A stretch of DNA of 64,000 bases from Aeoliella mucimassa (GCF_007748035.1 NZ_CP036278.1:310001-374000); one strand, 5' to 3'; counted from the first letter of the stretch, positions 35,410 to 44,847 are shown. The notes: generated by a model not told the origin, from the sequence alone. Program-made: numbers and translations.

Positions 35410-35913
35410 ATGAAACTGCTCGAAATGCAACCGGCGTTCCGGGTGAACGTCGCCGCGCCGCCCGACGAAGCGCTCCGCCGATTGCGACAAGCGATCCGAT
35501 CGCCCGAGCTTGCTGGGCATGCCGAATCGGCGGGCCCCTGCCTGGATTTCAAAGTCGCTCGTAGCGAGCGGCGGATGTGGTCGCCGCATTTGTCGGTGCA
35601 GTTGTATCCCACCGACGAAGGGACCGAGCTGTACTGCCGATTCTCGCCGAGGCCCGAGATCTGGACCTGCGTGATGATGGCCTACTTCGCCGCGGTGTTT
35701 GTGATGTTCGTTGCGGCCATCTATGGCTACGTGCTCTACACACTCGACGTGCGGCCCTGGCCGTTGTTGCTCGTTCCGCTGGGCGCGATCGTGATGTTCA
35801 GTCTGCACGTGGTGAGCCTGGTTGGCCAGCGGCTGAGCAACGACCAGATGGAAGTGTTGCACGACCGCCTCGACAGGGCGGTGGAGCTAGCGTTTGCCGA
35901 AAAGCACACGTAG
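35410..35913 (+). CDS. Small membrane protein, unknown function
   Basis: A 167-residue protein with a soluble N-terminal half (RVNVAAPPDEALRRLRQAI...SVQLYPTDEGTELYCRFSP) and two adjacent transmembrane helices (WTCVMMAYFAAVFVMFVAAIYGYVLY and WPLLLVPLGAIVMFSLHVVSLV). The tail is amphipathic. The N-terminal half resembles small SRPBCC-like domains seen in other planctomycete membrane proteins, but this is weak. It lies 54 bp after the preceding gene in the same direction. Confidence 0.65.
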   Translation: MKLLEMQPAFRVNVAAPPDEALRRLRQAIRSPELAGHAESAGPCLDFKVARSERRMWSPHLSVQLYPTDEGTELYCRFSPRPEIWTCVMMAYFAAVFVMFVAAIYGYVLYTLDVRPWPLLLVPLGAIVMFSLHVVSLVGQRLSNDQMEVLHDRLDRAVELAFAEKHT

Positions 35914-36000
35914 TTTCCGGTAGAGGTGTCTGCGATAGCTGTGCGGACCGCGTGGGAGTCCCCCGCTGTGGGATTGGCTCTCAGCCGATACACTGGACGA

Positions 36001-37113
36001 ATGAACGACCAAGTTGACGACACCCCCGATTGCCCCCGCCCGCAACGCACCTGGCAGCCGCAGGCCTCGGCTGGCTGGACCGAGTGGATGGCCGACCAGC
36101 AAGTGAGCCTGGCGGTTACCACCTATCAGGTAGGCAAGTTGCTGCTGTTAGGGCTGAGTGGTAATCAGCAGCTGGCGATCGCCGAGCGGAGCTTCCGCCG
36201 GGCGATGGGCGTGTCGACCGATGGCCAATCGCTGTGGCTCGCCACCGCCTATCAGGTGTGGCGCATGGAGCATCAGTTCGACCAGCGGGCGAAAGCGGCC
36301 GGCTACGACCGGTTGTTCGTGCCGCGGGTTGGAACCACCACCGGCGATCTCGATCTGCACGACATCGCCATCGATGCGGACGGCCAACCGGTGTTCGTCG
36401 CCACGCTGTTCAACTGCCTGGCGACGCTGAGCATCACCGATAGTTTCCGGGAGCTCTGGCGGCCGCCGTTCATCGATACATTGACTGCCGAAGACCGTTG
36501 CCATCTCAACGGACTGGCGATGGTCGACGGGCGGCCGAAGTACGTAACGCTCTGTGCGGCGACCAACGTCACGAGGGCGTGGAAGTCGCATCGTATGTTC
36601 GGCGGGCAGCTCTGGGACACCGAGAGCAACGAGCCGCTTGTGACCGAGCTGTCGATGCCGCACTCGCCGCGCTGGCACGACGGACGCTTATGGCTGTGCA
36701 ACTCGGGCACTGGGTACCTGGGCTACATCGACTTCGCCGCGGAGCGGTTCGAGCCGGTCGCGTTCGTGCCGGGCTACGCCCGCGGGTTGGCGTTCGTCGG
36801 CAACTACGCGGTGGTTGGCTTGTCGCGTCCGCGGCGCGAAAACAAGTTCGGCGGGCTAGCACTCGACGACGAACTCGCCAATCGCAACATGACCAGCTAC
36901 ACCGGCCTGGCGGTGGTCGATCTCACGACTGGCGACATCGCCCATACGCTGGAGCTCGAAGGGAGCATCGCCGAGCTATACGACGTCGGCATCCTGCACA
37001 AAGTGCGCCGCCCCACAGCCCTCGGGCTGGCACTCGACGCCCTGCGCTACAACGTCTGGGCCGAATGCGAAGGTACCCGCCGCCACTGGCGGAGAACGCC
37101 GAAGGGGAAGTGA
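36001..37113 (+). CDS. TIGR03032 family protein
   Basis: A 370-residue soluble protein of the TIGR03032 family (unknown function, probably a beta-propeller). Seen motifs are 'WMADQQVSLAVTTYQVGKLLLLG', 'RAMGVSTDGQSLWLAT', 'LFVPRVGTTTGDLDLHDIAID', 'HLNGLAMVDGRPKYVTL', 'MPHSPRWHDGRLWLCNSGTGYLG' and 'RGLAFVGNYAVVGLSRPR'. The family is often found beside polysaccharide or tetratricopeptide genes, but neither is present here. The ATG at 36001 starts the conserved region after a short acidic lead; the frame is open from 35926 without ribosome binding site. Confidence 0.85.
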   Translation: MNDQVDDTPDCPRPQRTWQPQASAGWTEWMADQQVSLAVTTYQVGKLLLLGLSGNQQLAIAERSFRRAMGVSTDGQSLWLATAYQVWRMEHQFDQRAKAAGYDRLFVPRVGTTTGDLDLHDIAIDADGQPVFVATLFNCLATLSITDSFRELWRPPFIDTLTAEDRCHLNGLAMVDGRPKYVTLCAATNVTRAWKSHRMFGGQLWDTESNEPLVTELSMPHSPRWHDGRLWLCNSGTGYLGYIDFAAERFEPVAFVPGYARGLAFVGNYAVVGLSRPRRENKFGGLALDDELANRNMTSYTGLAVVDLTTGDIAHTLELEGSIAELYDVGILHKVRRPTALGLALDALRYNVWAECEGTRRHWRRTPKGK

Positions 37114-37222
37114 GCCGACGAAAGCACCAATAAGCAGAATTCTGTGTTATCATAGACGTAGCGAGGTAAGTGACGACCGTTGGTCGCACGCAGTTCACTA
37201 GTCAACCAATATTCATTCCAAC

Positions 37223-37816
37223 ATGGTTAGTATCCGTTACACGGGCGACGAACTTTGGGAAAGGATCGAGCGTGCTGTGGACAAAGTAAAGGACCGGCTG
37301 AAGCGAGTCTCGGCTGCTCTCGACGAGGCCGGAATACCCTACGCTGTGGTGGGAGGAAACGCGGTGCAGATTTGGGTAGCCCAGGTCGATGAGACCGCGG
37401 TGCGAAATACCCGCGATGTCGACATTGTGATCAATCGCAGTGATCTTGAAGCCGCCAAAGTTGCCTTGGAAGCAGTTGGGTTCGTTTATCGGCACGTGAA
37501 GAGTGTCGATATGTTCTTGGATGGTCCTGACGCGAAACCACGCGATGCCGTACATGTGGTGTTTGCTGGTGAGAAGGTCCGCGACGACTATCATGCTCCT
37601 GTTCCCAGTATCGACGAGCGCGAGCGAATCAAGGACCTCAGCACGATCTCACTCGAATCACTCGTGCGAATGAAGCTCACCTCGTTCCGCGACAAAGACC
37701 GCATGCACTTGCGGGACATGCTGGATGTGGAACTGATCGACGAGAGCTGGTTGCCACGGTTCGTTCCTGAATTGCAACAGCGATTGCAGATGCTGATTGA
37801 TGACCCCGACGGTTGA
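37223..37816 (+). CDS. Nucleotidyltransferase-like protein (DUF6036/AbiEii type)
   Basis: A 197-residue protein. 'AGIPYAVVGGNAVQIWVAQ' and 'VRNTRDVDIVINRSDLEAAKVAL' give the glycine turn and D-x-D of the minimal nucleotidyltransferase fold. 'DAVHVVFAG' is a third strand, and 'ISLESLVRMKLTSFRDKDRMHLRDML' is the helical C-terminus usual in this group. It is not closely similar to the protein at 17691-18269 but shares the fold. No partner gene is adjacent; the interrupted TonB receptor gene ends 40 bp away on the other strand. Confidence 0.75.
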   Translation: MVSIRYTGDELWERIERAVDKVKDRLKRVSAALDEAGIPYAVVGGNAVQIWVAQVDETAVRNTRDVDIVINRSDLEAAKVALEAVGFVYRHVKSVDMFLDGPDAKPRDAVHVVFAGEKVRDDYHAPVPSIDERERIKDLSTISLESLVRMKLTSFRDKDRMHLRDMLDVELIDESWLPRFVPELQQRLQMLIDDPDG

Positions 37817-38006
37817 GATGACTCAAGCGTGATCAAACGTCGATACTCCAACTCACTAATACTCAATCGAAATACCCGTGTAGATCCGCCGGCCGCCGTA
37901 GGCGGGGAGCGAGTTGATTTGGTGCCGGGAAAACTCGGGGTGGTAGATCTCTTCGTCGAGCAGGTTCTGGATCAAGAATGGCCTTGTTGAACAATTAGTC
38001 ACAAAC

Positions 38007-38054
38007 CTCCGTAAAAACTAACGTGGAATGGAACCACGTACCTTTTTTACGGAG
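38007..38054 (+). promoter_or_regulatory. Hairpin hiding the transposase ribosome binding site
   Basis: CTCCGTAAAAA (38007-38017) is the exact inverse complement of TTTTTACGGAG (38044-38054). The GGAG of the second arm (38051-38054) is the Shine-Dalgarno site of the transposase ATG at 38062. An inner stem ACGTGG/CCACGT (38021-38026, 38034-38039) stabilises it. The same structure is at 45028-45075 and 50301-50348 in the other copies. Confidence 0.65.
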
Positions 38055-38061
38055 ATCGAAC

Positions 38062-39003
38062 ATGGCTACGAAAGAAAAACGAACCTACAAAGTCACGAAC
38101 TGGAAGGAGTATAACAAGTCGCTCATCGAGCGTGGAAACATCACTATTTGGTTTAGCGACGAGGCGTTGGAGAACTGGGAACATCCTAACGACCAGACAA
38201 AAGTCGGTCGCCCTTTTGTCTTCAGCGATACGGCGATCGAGTGCTTGCTGACGATTCGCGAACTGCTGAAACTTCCCTATCGGCAGACTGAGGGATTCGG
38301 CCGCTCGCTGGTGGCGATGTTGGGCGTCGAGGCAGCGATTCCCAATTATTCTTCGCTCGCCAAGCGAGCCAGCAAGCTGAATGTTTCGCTCGATATCGCT
38401 AACAAGAGGGGCGACATCGATATCGTGGTGGATAGCACCGGCATGAAAGTGTTTGGCGAGGGCGAATGGAAGATGCGGACGCATGGCAAGTCGAAGCGGC
38501 GGACATGGCGGAAGCTGCATTTGTCGGTGAATCCTGACACCCGCGAGATTGTGGCGGAGATTTTGACCGAGAACAGTTGCCACGATGCCGATGCGGTTCC
38601 CGAAATGCTGGAGCAGGTGGAGCAGCCCGTAAAAAAGTTTCACGGCGACGGTAGTTACGACAAGTGGAAGGTTTATGAAGGGCTGGAATCCGAAGGCATT
38701 GAGCCGGTGATTCCGCCGCAGCACAACGCCAAGATCAAACAACATGGCAACTCTGCGGAGGAGCCTTTGCCCCGGGACGAGGCAATTCGTCAGATTCGAC
38801 GCAAGGGGCGTAGGAGTTGGAAAGAGGAAGTGGGCTATCATCGTAGAAGCTTGGCGGAAACGACCATGTACCGAGTGAAACAAAGCTTTGGGAGCCATCT
38901 CAAAAACCGAGTATTCGAAAACCAACAAACGGAAGCCCGCTTGCGCTGTAAAATCATCAATCAATTCACCCAACTCGGGCTTCCACAGTTCGAGTGGAGT
39001 TAG
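38062..39003 (+). CDS. IS5-family (IS903-group) transposase
   Basis: A 313-residue DDE transposase. The N-terminus 'KVTNWKEYNKSLIERGNITIWF' is that of the IS903 group. Catalytic residues are Asp in 'IDIVVDSTGMKVFG', Asp in 'KFHGDGSYDKWKV' and Glu in 'RRSLAETTMYRVKQSFG'. The frame is intact, and the stop lies at the edge of the right inverted repeat. Start 38062 has GGAG seven bases upstream, placed within the regulatory hairpin. Confidence 0.95.
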   Translation: MATKEKRTYKVTNWKEYNKSLIERGNITIWFSDEALENWEHPNDQTKVGRPFVFSDTAIECLLTIRELLKLPYRQTEGFGRSLVAMLGVEAAIPNYSSLAKRASKLNVSLDIANKRGDIDIVVDSTGMKVFGEGEWKMRTHGKSKRRTWRKLHLSVNPDTREIVAEILTENSCHDADAVPEMLEQVEQPVKKFHGDGSYDKWKVYEGLESEGIEPVIPPQHNAKIKQHGNSAEEPLPRDEAIRQIRRKGRRSWKEEVGYHRRSLAETTMYRVKQSFGSHLKNRVFENQQTEARLRCKIINQFTQLGLPQFEWS

Positions 39004-40957
39004 TCAACAAGGCCATCAAGAATTGCCATTCGACGACATCGCTGCGGTACCCGCACAAGCGGCCGAGGTCGACTCGCGTGTTCAAGCTCATCGAATGGTA
39101 CTCGGTCGGTATCGGGTTCACGATGTCGGCCGCCGGGTTGATGATGGTCACCGACGCTGGGGCGCTGAAGTACGAGTCGAACAACCCGAAGCCCACCAGC
39201 CCGTTGTCGTAGGCCACGCCGACCTTGGCCATCCAGTTCGGCACCAGCGTGGTGTTGGCCACTCCTTCGTCGGAGATGTTTTGCTGCCAAGTCACCGAGC
39301 CGACAAGCTGCCAGCAGCTAGAAGCCTTGACGCTGCTCTCCAGCTCGACCCCTTGCACCTCGAGGCCACCGGTGTTTTCGTACGTGATCGGAATGCCCGA
39401 AGTGTCGCGGGCGATGATGCTCTCGTACTGGCTTAGAAAGTAGGTGCCGGCCAGTCGCGAGTGTTCATTCGATCGCACGAACTGAATCTCGTACGTGTCG
39501 ATCGTCTCAGGTGCCAGGTTCGGATTGCCCGCGAGTACCGGCGGGCTGTCGAAGTCGGTCTCGATCGCCGAAGGAGAGCGGAACGCGTGCCCGTACAGCA
39601 GCTTGGCGGTCCATAGGTCCGTGAGTGTGACGATCGCACCGGCACGCGGGGCAACGCCACCAGGCAGCGTGCCTGGCATGTTGCCTTGCACCCCGCCGGT
39701 GAGGGTGAGCCAGTCGGTCGCGTCGTAGGTGAGCTGCGTGTATGCGCTGTACCAGGTCTTCGAGTAATCCTCGAAGATCGTGCCTTGGCGCACTTCAAAC
39801 GTTCCGCCAGCCATCCAGTTTAAGCGTTCGGTGAGTTGGGCTCGCAGGATCGGTTCCACCAGGTAGTCGTGAGACTTGAAGTGGAATAGAACTGACGGTG
39901 TCCCCAGCGAACTCTGATCGCTGTAGTTGTAGGTAAAGTGGGTTTCGAGCGACAGTTCGTCGTCTCCCAAGCGATAACCAACGTCGGCAAACGCACGCAC
40001 CGCCGTATAGAAACCATAAGGAAGCGCCTCGCCCGTCGGCAAGCCGACGCCACCTTGTTCGGTTTGTCCGTAGAACGTGTCGAAGCTCCAGTTGCCATGT
40101 CGCAGGCTGCTGATCACTCCCACGTTGTTCTGGCCGAACTTCTTCGAGAAGGGCTGCAAGGCTTCGTCGACCCCAGCGAAGTCGTACCCGCCGTCGTTCA
40201 GGGTCATTGCTCCCACGTACAAACTATGGTCTTTCTCCCCCGACGCAACGGTCAGCCCGTACCGCTGCGTATCGTCGGAACCCGCCAGGGCATTGCCGCC
40301 GGTCTTGGCGGTTTCGCTCGACTTGGTCACCAGGTTGATCACCCCCGCGTAAGCATTGGTTCCATACAGCACCGAACCAGGGCCACGGATGATCTCGATG
40401 CGGTCGAGCATCTCGATAGGAAACGAATTGTAGATCGCCATGCTCATGCCGCCTTGGGCGGTATCTTTGAAGGGGCGATTGTTGAGCAAGATCAGCACGT
40501 GCGTATCGTAATGGCCAAACAGGTCGCCACGAATCGAGGTCACGTTGTTCGGTGCATAGATCGAGTTGGGAGTCCATACACTGGTCGCCCGTTCGAGTAC
40601 TTCGCGAAGGGTCTTACCGCCGTACGCGCGGATTTGTTCGGCGGTGATCACCTGCACCACGCCGGGCGCGGTCGAAGACTTCTCGCTGGTTCGCGAAACA
40701 CCTTCGACTACCGGATCGCTGAACGTCGCTACGCTCTCTTTGACCTGCACGTTGCCGAGGTCGGCGAGGTCCATGTCGAGCAGGTTGTCGAGATCTCCCT
40801 CCGCAGTAGACTCGTCGTCGGCCGACTCCTCCGACTCGGCAACATCGGCAGTCGACGAGGGGGGCATCGGCCCTGGAGCCTGACCCCATGCAGGCATCGC
40901 CAGCAGTAGCAAGCTACAGCCGAGTATCCCGCACCATCTTGGTCGACGAACCAACAT

Positions 40958-41404
40958 CCAGTCTGCCCTCCTTGAACGGTCGAAGAGGGTCTTCCCGGGA
41001 AGTAAATGCCCAGGTCGAAGCACGGGATTCCTACCCTTGCTCATCGCTGCCCTCACCGAGTACATCGACTGTTGTTGCCCACAATAGGGATGGGATTAAC
41101 CGCCGGACCAACCAATGGAAACCGCCACGAGCGAAATAACCGGCACAATCGTCATTCAGGAAACCGAAACGTGCTAGCAATGCTTGCCGAACGGATAGGC
41201 CGGCCAGTGAGTCGCAGCTAGCGAGCTTTTTAAGACCTGTGAGCTGGCTATTTCAATGGTTCGACCTCGCAAACAGGCGTCGCCATGGTCCGTTGAACAC
41301 GAGCCGGCGTTTGGTATCCCCTGTTTGGGTTGGCCTTTCGGGCTGCTCTCTACTTCACTCACTTCCGCAACTACTCTTGAGGGGGCCAATCTCCCCAGCC
41401 CAGG
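40958..41404. other. Upstream region of the receptor gene, no gene seen
   Basis: No gene could be supported here. The receptor's ribosome binding site is at its left end. No clear promoter, riboswitch or Fur-box-like site was recognised. Confidence 0.4.
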
Positions 41405-41985
41405 CGAAATAGATTCCCACCACCCCGAATAGATTCCCAACGCTGGGCAAATAGATTCCCAATTTTCCCACCGATGGGAAAATTGAATCCTCGCCCACTC
41501 TGCAAAACCAGTGGTTTTCGCGCCCGAATAGATTCCCCTTTCCCAAAACGCATCGAGTGGGAATCTATTTTCGCAGTGGGAATCAATCGCAAGTCGTTTG
41601 TCAGTAGCGAGTTGCATCAACACCTCCGCGATAGTTGCCCAAAATAGATTCCCACCCATGGGAAACTATTCTGAGAGGGGACTCGATTGGGGATTTGGGA
41701 TTGCGGATTGCGGAATGTCATCCTGCGGGGAGCTTCCAGCGACCCGAAGGATCTCAGCCTACCGCTTACAGCTTAGAGCCTACAGCTTTACCAACCGCGC
41801 AGCAGCGAACGCCCACGCCGGCAAACCTTCGCCTGCGTGTCGATGCTGACATTCATTGGAACTCAAAAATTGCTAAACCATTCCACTCTCCAACAACGGA
41901 CTACTGACCACAATCAACGGACCACAAGTCACATGTCCATTAGAACACCACGGGTGGCCAATTCCCAGCGAAAACTGGGAAGAAT
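41405..41985 (+). repeat. Dispersed multi-hairpin GATTCCC repeat, copy C
   Basis: This copy has the three hairpins at 41453-41488, 41527-41569 and 41641-41670. It carries two extra tandem AGATTCCCA boxes ahead of them (41411-41419 and 41431-41439). The AAAACCAGTGGTTTT palindrome is at 41504-41518. The tail follows copy B closely, including 'GGGGAGCTTCCAGCGAC', the 'CCTTCGCCTGCGTGTCG' block and the final TTCCCAG/CTGGGAA hairpin near 41962-41981. Confidence 0.8.
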
Positions 41986-42028
41986 CTAAGCATCAAATTT
42001 CACCCTCCCGTGATTTTTGAAACAGCTT

Positions 42029-42604
42029 CTAGTTTATGGGATGCTCACACTTTGGCATGGAACCCCATTCAGAACTGAAGTTGTCATGCCATTGACTAAG
42101 AATGGAGTAAAAGTTGTCGGCTTCAAGCCAAATATCGCTAAGTGTGACAGGATCGTAGAGAGACTCTTGGCCAGACTTAAAAGCGATAAGGCGAACATGA
42201 GCTTCAAAATCGAACTGGAGAACGTAGCTCCCATCGTCAAAAGCTTCATCGCCATCAGGCGCCCAGACTACGCGACTTGCATGAATCATGTCATAGAAGG
42301 TGGGCAATGCAATGCCAAAGTAGTATTGCTCTGGATTCGATGCATATAGGGCACCACTAAACGCGAGGGCGATTTCACCTGCGTCAAGTTCGGAGAATGG
42401 GACCGTGTGATTGCCTCGACTGGAGATACGCCTCCCCACTTCATCAAATGAACAGGCTAGCATCGTAGCGTCTGGCTTGAACACACCATAACGGCGGCCA
42501 CTAATGTGAATAACGAAACATCCAAGCGCAAGCCAACTCAGTTGTTCGTAGGCTTGAGTAATGTTGGACTCGATAGCAAAAGTGGAAGGGTTTCCAGCGA
42601 TCAT
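42029..42604 (-). CDS. Imm42-like immunity protein, orphan
   Basis: A 191-residue soluble protein starting 'MIAGNPSTFAIESNITQAYEQLSWLALGCFVIHISGRRYGV'. This opening ('M-I-x-G-x-P-x-x-F-A-I-E', then a single aromatic helix and 'I-H-I-x-G-x-x-Y') matches my memory of Imm42, a family of immunity proteins that protect against polymorphic toxins. The rest ('SSRGNHTVPF', 'DGSYVLQFDFEAHVRLIAF') is consistent with it. No polymorphic toxin gene lies next to it. The region is bounded by repeats and an IS, so the toxin may have been lost. A lower G+C than in core genes suggests transfer. Confidence 0.65.
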   Translation of the reverse strand: MIAGNPSTFAIESNITQAYEQLSWLALGCFVIHISGRRYGVFKPDATMLACSFDEVGRRISSRGNHTVPFSELDAGEIALAFSGALYASNPEQYYFGIALPTFYDMIHASRVVWAPDGDEAFDDGSYVLQFDFEAHVRLIAFKSGQESLYDPVTLSDIWLEADNFYSILSQWHDNFSSEWGSMPKCEHPIN

Positions 42605-42858
42605 TTTAACGCCGTTCTAATTTTGATTCGAATGTCTTCCAGTCTAATCGGGGCCATCCCGCCGGTCGATCCATTTCAAGGTGCATAACCGTTGCTGTGG
42701 TCGCTGGAACGATGGATTGTTTCTTGGTTATCCACAGCCTAACGCTTGCCCTTATCATCCACGATGGCTTCTATCGAATAGGTCTTGGACAATGATTGGT
42801 TCAGGACTTATCGATTTTGGGTGGTGTGCTTAGGATTTGAAAGACACCTTGCAGCACT
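42605..42858. other. Non-coding, nothing recognised
   Basis: This stretch lies between the immunity gene and the second IS4-type element. It is A/T-richer than the core genes and shows no supported ORF or RNA. Confidence 0.35.
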
Positions 42859-42867
42859 GGCGGAGCC

Positions 42868-44366
42868 CATTACTGTCCGGAGTTCGGTTCTTTGCATTCC
42901 GGGAGTGTTGCGCGGCGTCTTATGATTGCATGGATTGGCTTACGCGATCAAGACTCGCCGCCTTTTTCCTTTCACATTGCGCAGGCGGCAGCGTGAGAAT
43001 CGCGGCCGAGTGGCAGCGTCTCTAAGTCGATTGCTGTTTCTTTTTCTCGCTCCGCCGCGCGGCCGACTGCCGGGCCAGTTCGTTCTGACGTTCTCGCTCG
43101 CGGAGGATCGGCAGGATCTCTTCCAGGGTTGCCGCCCCGCGGCCGACCTGTCCCATTAGGGCGAACAGGTACTTGCTCGGTCGATAACCGGTGTGCAGGT
43201 ACATCAGCAACACGGCAATGACCGCCACGTAGAAGTGCGTTTGCACCCCTTCGCTTGCGTGGCTGATCAAGTGTCCGAAGTTCGCAGAGCTCTTCAGCCA
43301 CCGAAAGAACAGTTCTACTTGCCAACGATAGCGATACAGCATGGCAATCACGTGCGCCGGTACATCGAGCAGGTTGGTGATCAACCGCAGTTGCGACGGT
43401 TTTCCCTTTTCTTCGCAAGCGACGATGACTTCGCGAAGCTGCACTCGGGGAACTCGATGTCGGCTCGGATTCGAAGACTTGAAATGTCCCACTCCATCGC
43501 TGAGCACGCCGGCCGCTTTGTCTTTTTCGGTGAGTTCGCGACTTTTCACTTCCCGCAGCGTGGGCGAATTGCCCCCCGCTGGGCGATAACGAGCCACGAA
43601 GTGCGATTGCAACGCGTGTGTGTCGTCGTAGTGCGCTGCCAAGAGCGCGAAACTCATGAAGCCGCGGTCGTACAGATAGATACGACCGGGCTGCAACCGT
43701 TCGATGGCTGAATCGGCCTCGCTCTGGCCAGGGGATGGAATGACGATTGCCTCGGGAAGCCACGTGCTCACCGGCAAATGGACATCCACCCGCGCTCGAT
43801 GCTTCTTCGCCCCATGATTGTTCGTATTGCACATGGCCCAGGCGACTTCGGCCACGGCCGGGAGAAACGTGCCATCGACGGCCACGGTCTGCTGGAGCAG
43901 TTCGTCGAGATCGTCGTCACCTATCGATTGCCGTTTTGACTTGCGGGCAAGTTGCCGGCGGAGGGCATCGAGAATCGGCTGCAATCGCTCGGGGTCGGCC
44001 AGTTGATTGAAGTCTGAGAGCGTACTTCTAGTGATCTTGCGAATCGAAAGGTGTTTCTGAGCCTGTACCGTTTGGCTGAAATCTTCGATGGTTCGCAAAC
44101 TGCGGATGGTGGGATTGAAGAACGCCAGCAGGTAGGCTACGAACACGTCATCGAGAAATAACTTGCGATTACCGTGGGCGTCTTCCGAGCGGAGTTGTTT
44201 GAGAAACTTCTCCAAAAGCCGGACATACTTCCCCCCAATGACCTGCTCGGGCCACACTGGTAGCTCGTCTTTAGCAACTCGCTGGGAAGGCATGGACTAT
44301 GTCGTACCACACCACTCCCCACCGCGCAAGTTCAGAATCGGTTAAGATTAATTCCGGACAGTAATG
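42868..44366 (-). mobile_element. IS4-family insertion sequence (second type)
   Basis: An element of 1499 bp. Its ends are CATTACTGTCCGGA (42868-42881) and the inverse at 44353-44366. It is flanked by a 9-bp direct repeat GGCGGAGCC (42859-42867 and 44367-44375). It carries one intact transposase gene unrelated in sequence to the IS4-type element at 28898-30403. Confidence 0.9.
43022..44293 (-). CDS. IS4-family DDE transposase (second type)
   Basis: A 423-residue transposase. 'LLQQTVAVDGTFLPAVAEVAWAM' provides the first Asp, 'GRIYLYDRGFMSFALLA' the second, and 'LYRYRWQVELFFRWLKSSANFG' the Glu, in the Y-(2)-R-(3)-E-(6)-K arrangement of the IS4 family. The C-terminal tail is basic (AARRSEKKKQQ). 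The frame is complete, so the element may be active. Confidence 0.92.
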   Translation of the reverse strand: MPSQRVAKDELPVWPEQVIGGKYVRLLEKFLKQLRSEDAHGNRKLFLDDVFVAYLLAFFNPTIRSLRTIEDFSQTVQAQKHLSIRKITRSTLSDFNQLADPERLQPILDALRRQLARKSKRQSIGDDDLDELLQQTVAVDGTFLPAVAEVAWAMCNTNNHGAKKHRARVDVHLPVSTWLPEAIVIPSPGQSEADSAIERLQPGRIYLYDRGFMSFALLAAHYDDTHALQSHFVARYRPAGGNSPTLREVKSRELTEKDKAAGVLSDGVGHFKSSNPSRHRVPRVQLREVIVACEEKGKPSQLRLITNLLDVPAHVIAMLYRYRWQVELFFRWLKSSANFGHLISHASEGVQTHFYVAVIAVLLMYLHTGYRPSKYLFALMGQVGRGAATLEEILPILRERERQNELARQSAARRSEKKKQQST

Positions 44367-44446
44367 GGCGGAGCCAGTGGCACCCAGGCGAGTTCCACGA
44401 GCCAAATCGCTACTCTGGAAGATGCAGGGTGCATGCAATGAACCGG

Positions 44447-44812
44447 CTAACTACCATTTGACGCCGCAATCAGGTCATCCAACTCGCTTTCAGAGATCTC
44501 CGTGATGCCGGAGTGCCTCATTATCTTTGCGTCAATTGCGGCTAGAACTTCATTTGGGTGATCTGAAAGTGCTTGTACGCAGAAGGATTTAAGCGTACCA
44601 GCGTCGGGAAACTTGTAGCGCCGATCGGCCCAAGTTCCAAGAATCCAAGTGTTTGCCAGGAACGTTACCCAAAAACTGTTGCCTGTGTACCCACCTCCAT
44701 CGCGGCGTTTGGATGCCAAGCAAACACGATCCCAGTCCTCCAATTGCTCGACTGGCGTCGCGTAGTAACCTGCCTCCCGTACCCAAGACGTCACGTCATC
44801 AAACTTGTCCAT
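44447..44812 (-). CDS. Hypothetical protein, possible immunity-type
   Basis: A 121-residue soluble acidic protein ('MDKFDDVTSWVREAGYYATPVEQLEDWDRVCLASKRRDGGGY', 'FWVTFLANTWILGTWADRRYKFPDAGTLKSFCVQALSD', ending in an acidic helix). No family was recognised. Size, composition and position beside an Imm42-like gene suggest another orphan immunity-type or accessory protein, but this is inference from context only. Confidence 0.5.
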   Translation of the reverse strand: MDKFDDVTSWVREAGYYATPVEQLEDWDRVCLASKRRDGGGYTGNSFWVTFLANTWILGTWADRRYKFPDAGTLKSFCVQALSDHPNEVLAAIDAKIMRHSGITEISESELDDLIAASNGS

Positions 44813-44847
44813 TCATCCCTCGGCATTCCAATAGAGGCTTCGGGTAG

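Larger units (their letters stand above)
37980..39014 (+). mobile_element. IS5-family (IS903-group) element, copy 1
   Basis: An element of 1035 bp with ends GGCCTTGTTGA and TCAACAAGGCC. The ends closely resemble the inverted repeats of IS903 (GGCTTTGTTGAA). A 9-bp target duplication ATCAAGAAT flanks it (37971-37979 and 39015-39023), the length typical of the IS903 group. It carries one transposase gene and disrupts the TonB receptor gene. Confidence 0.95.
37856..40957 (-). pseudogene. TonB-dependent receptor interrupted by an IS903-group element
   Basis: The 5' part (40957-39015) encodes a signal peptide (RRPRWCGILGCSLLLLAMPAWG) and an acidic linker. A plug domain follows ('VVQVITAEQIRAYGGKTLREVLERA', 'IEIIRGPGSVLYGTNAYAGVINLVTK'), then most of the beta-barrel. 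An IS (37980-39014) then intervenes. The last 38 codons of the barrel continue at 37970-37856, ending in 'YTGISIEY'. Removing the IS and one copy of the 9-bp target duplication restores an intact frame of 686 codons including the stop. In its present state translation runs into the IS and stops at 38966, so the final barrel strands are lost and outer-membrane insertion is doubtful. Start 40957 has AAGGAGG nine bases upstream. The ligand is unknown (siderophore- or cobalamin-receptor class). Confidence 0.9.

Noticed and set aside
38047-38973. 308-codon open frame antisense to the IS903-group transposase (also at 45068-45994 and 49382-50308)
   Set aside because: It mirrors the transposase in all three copies, has no ribosome binding site and reads as a shadow of the sense codons.
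41405-41680. AGATTCCCA boxes considered as a CRISPR array
   Set aside because: The boxes are 9-12 bp, irregularly spaced and occur in both orientations as hairpins; there are no unique spacers and no cas genes.
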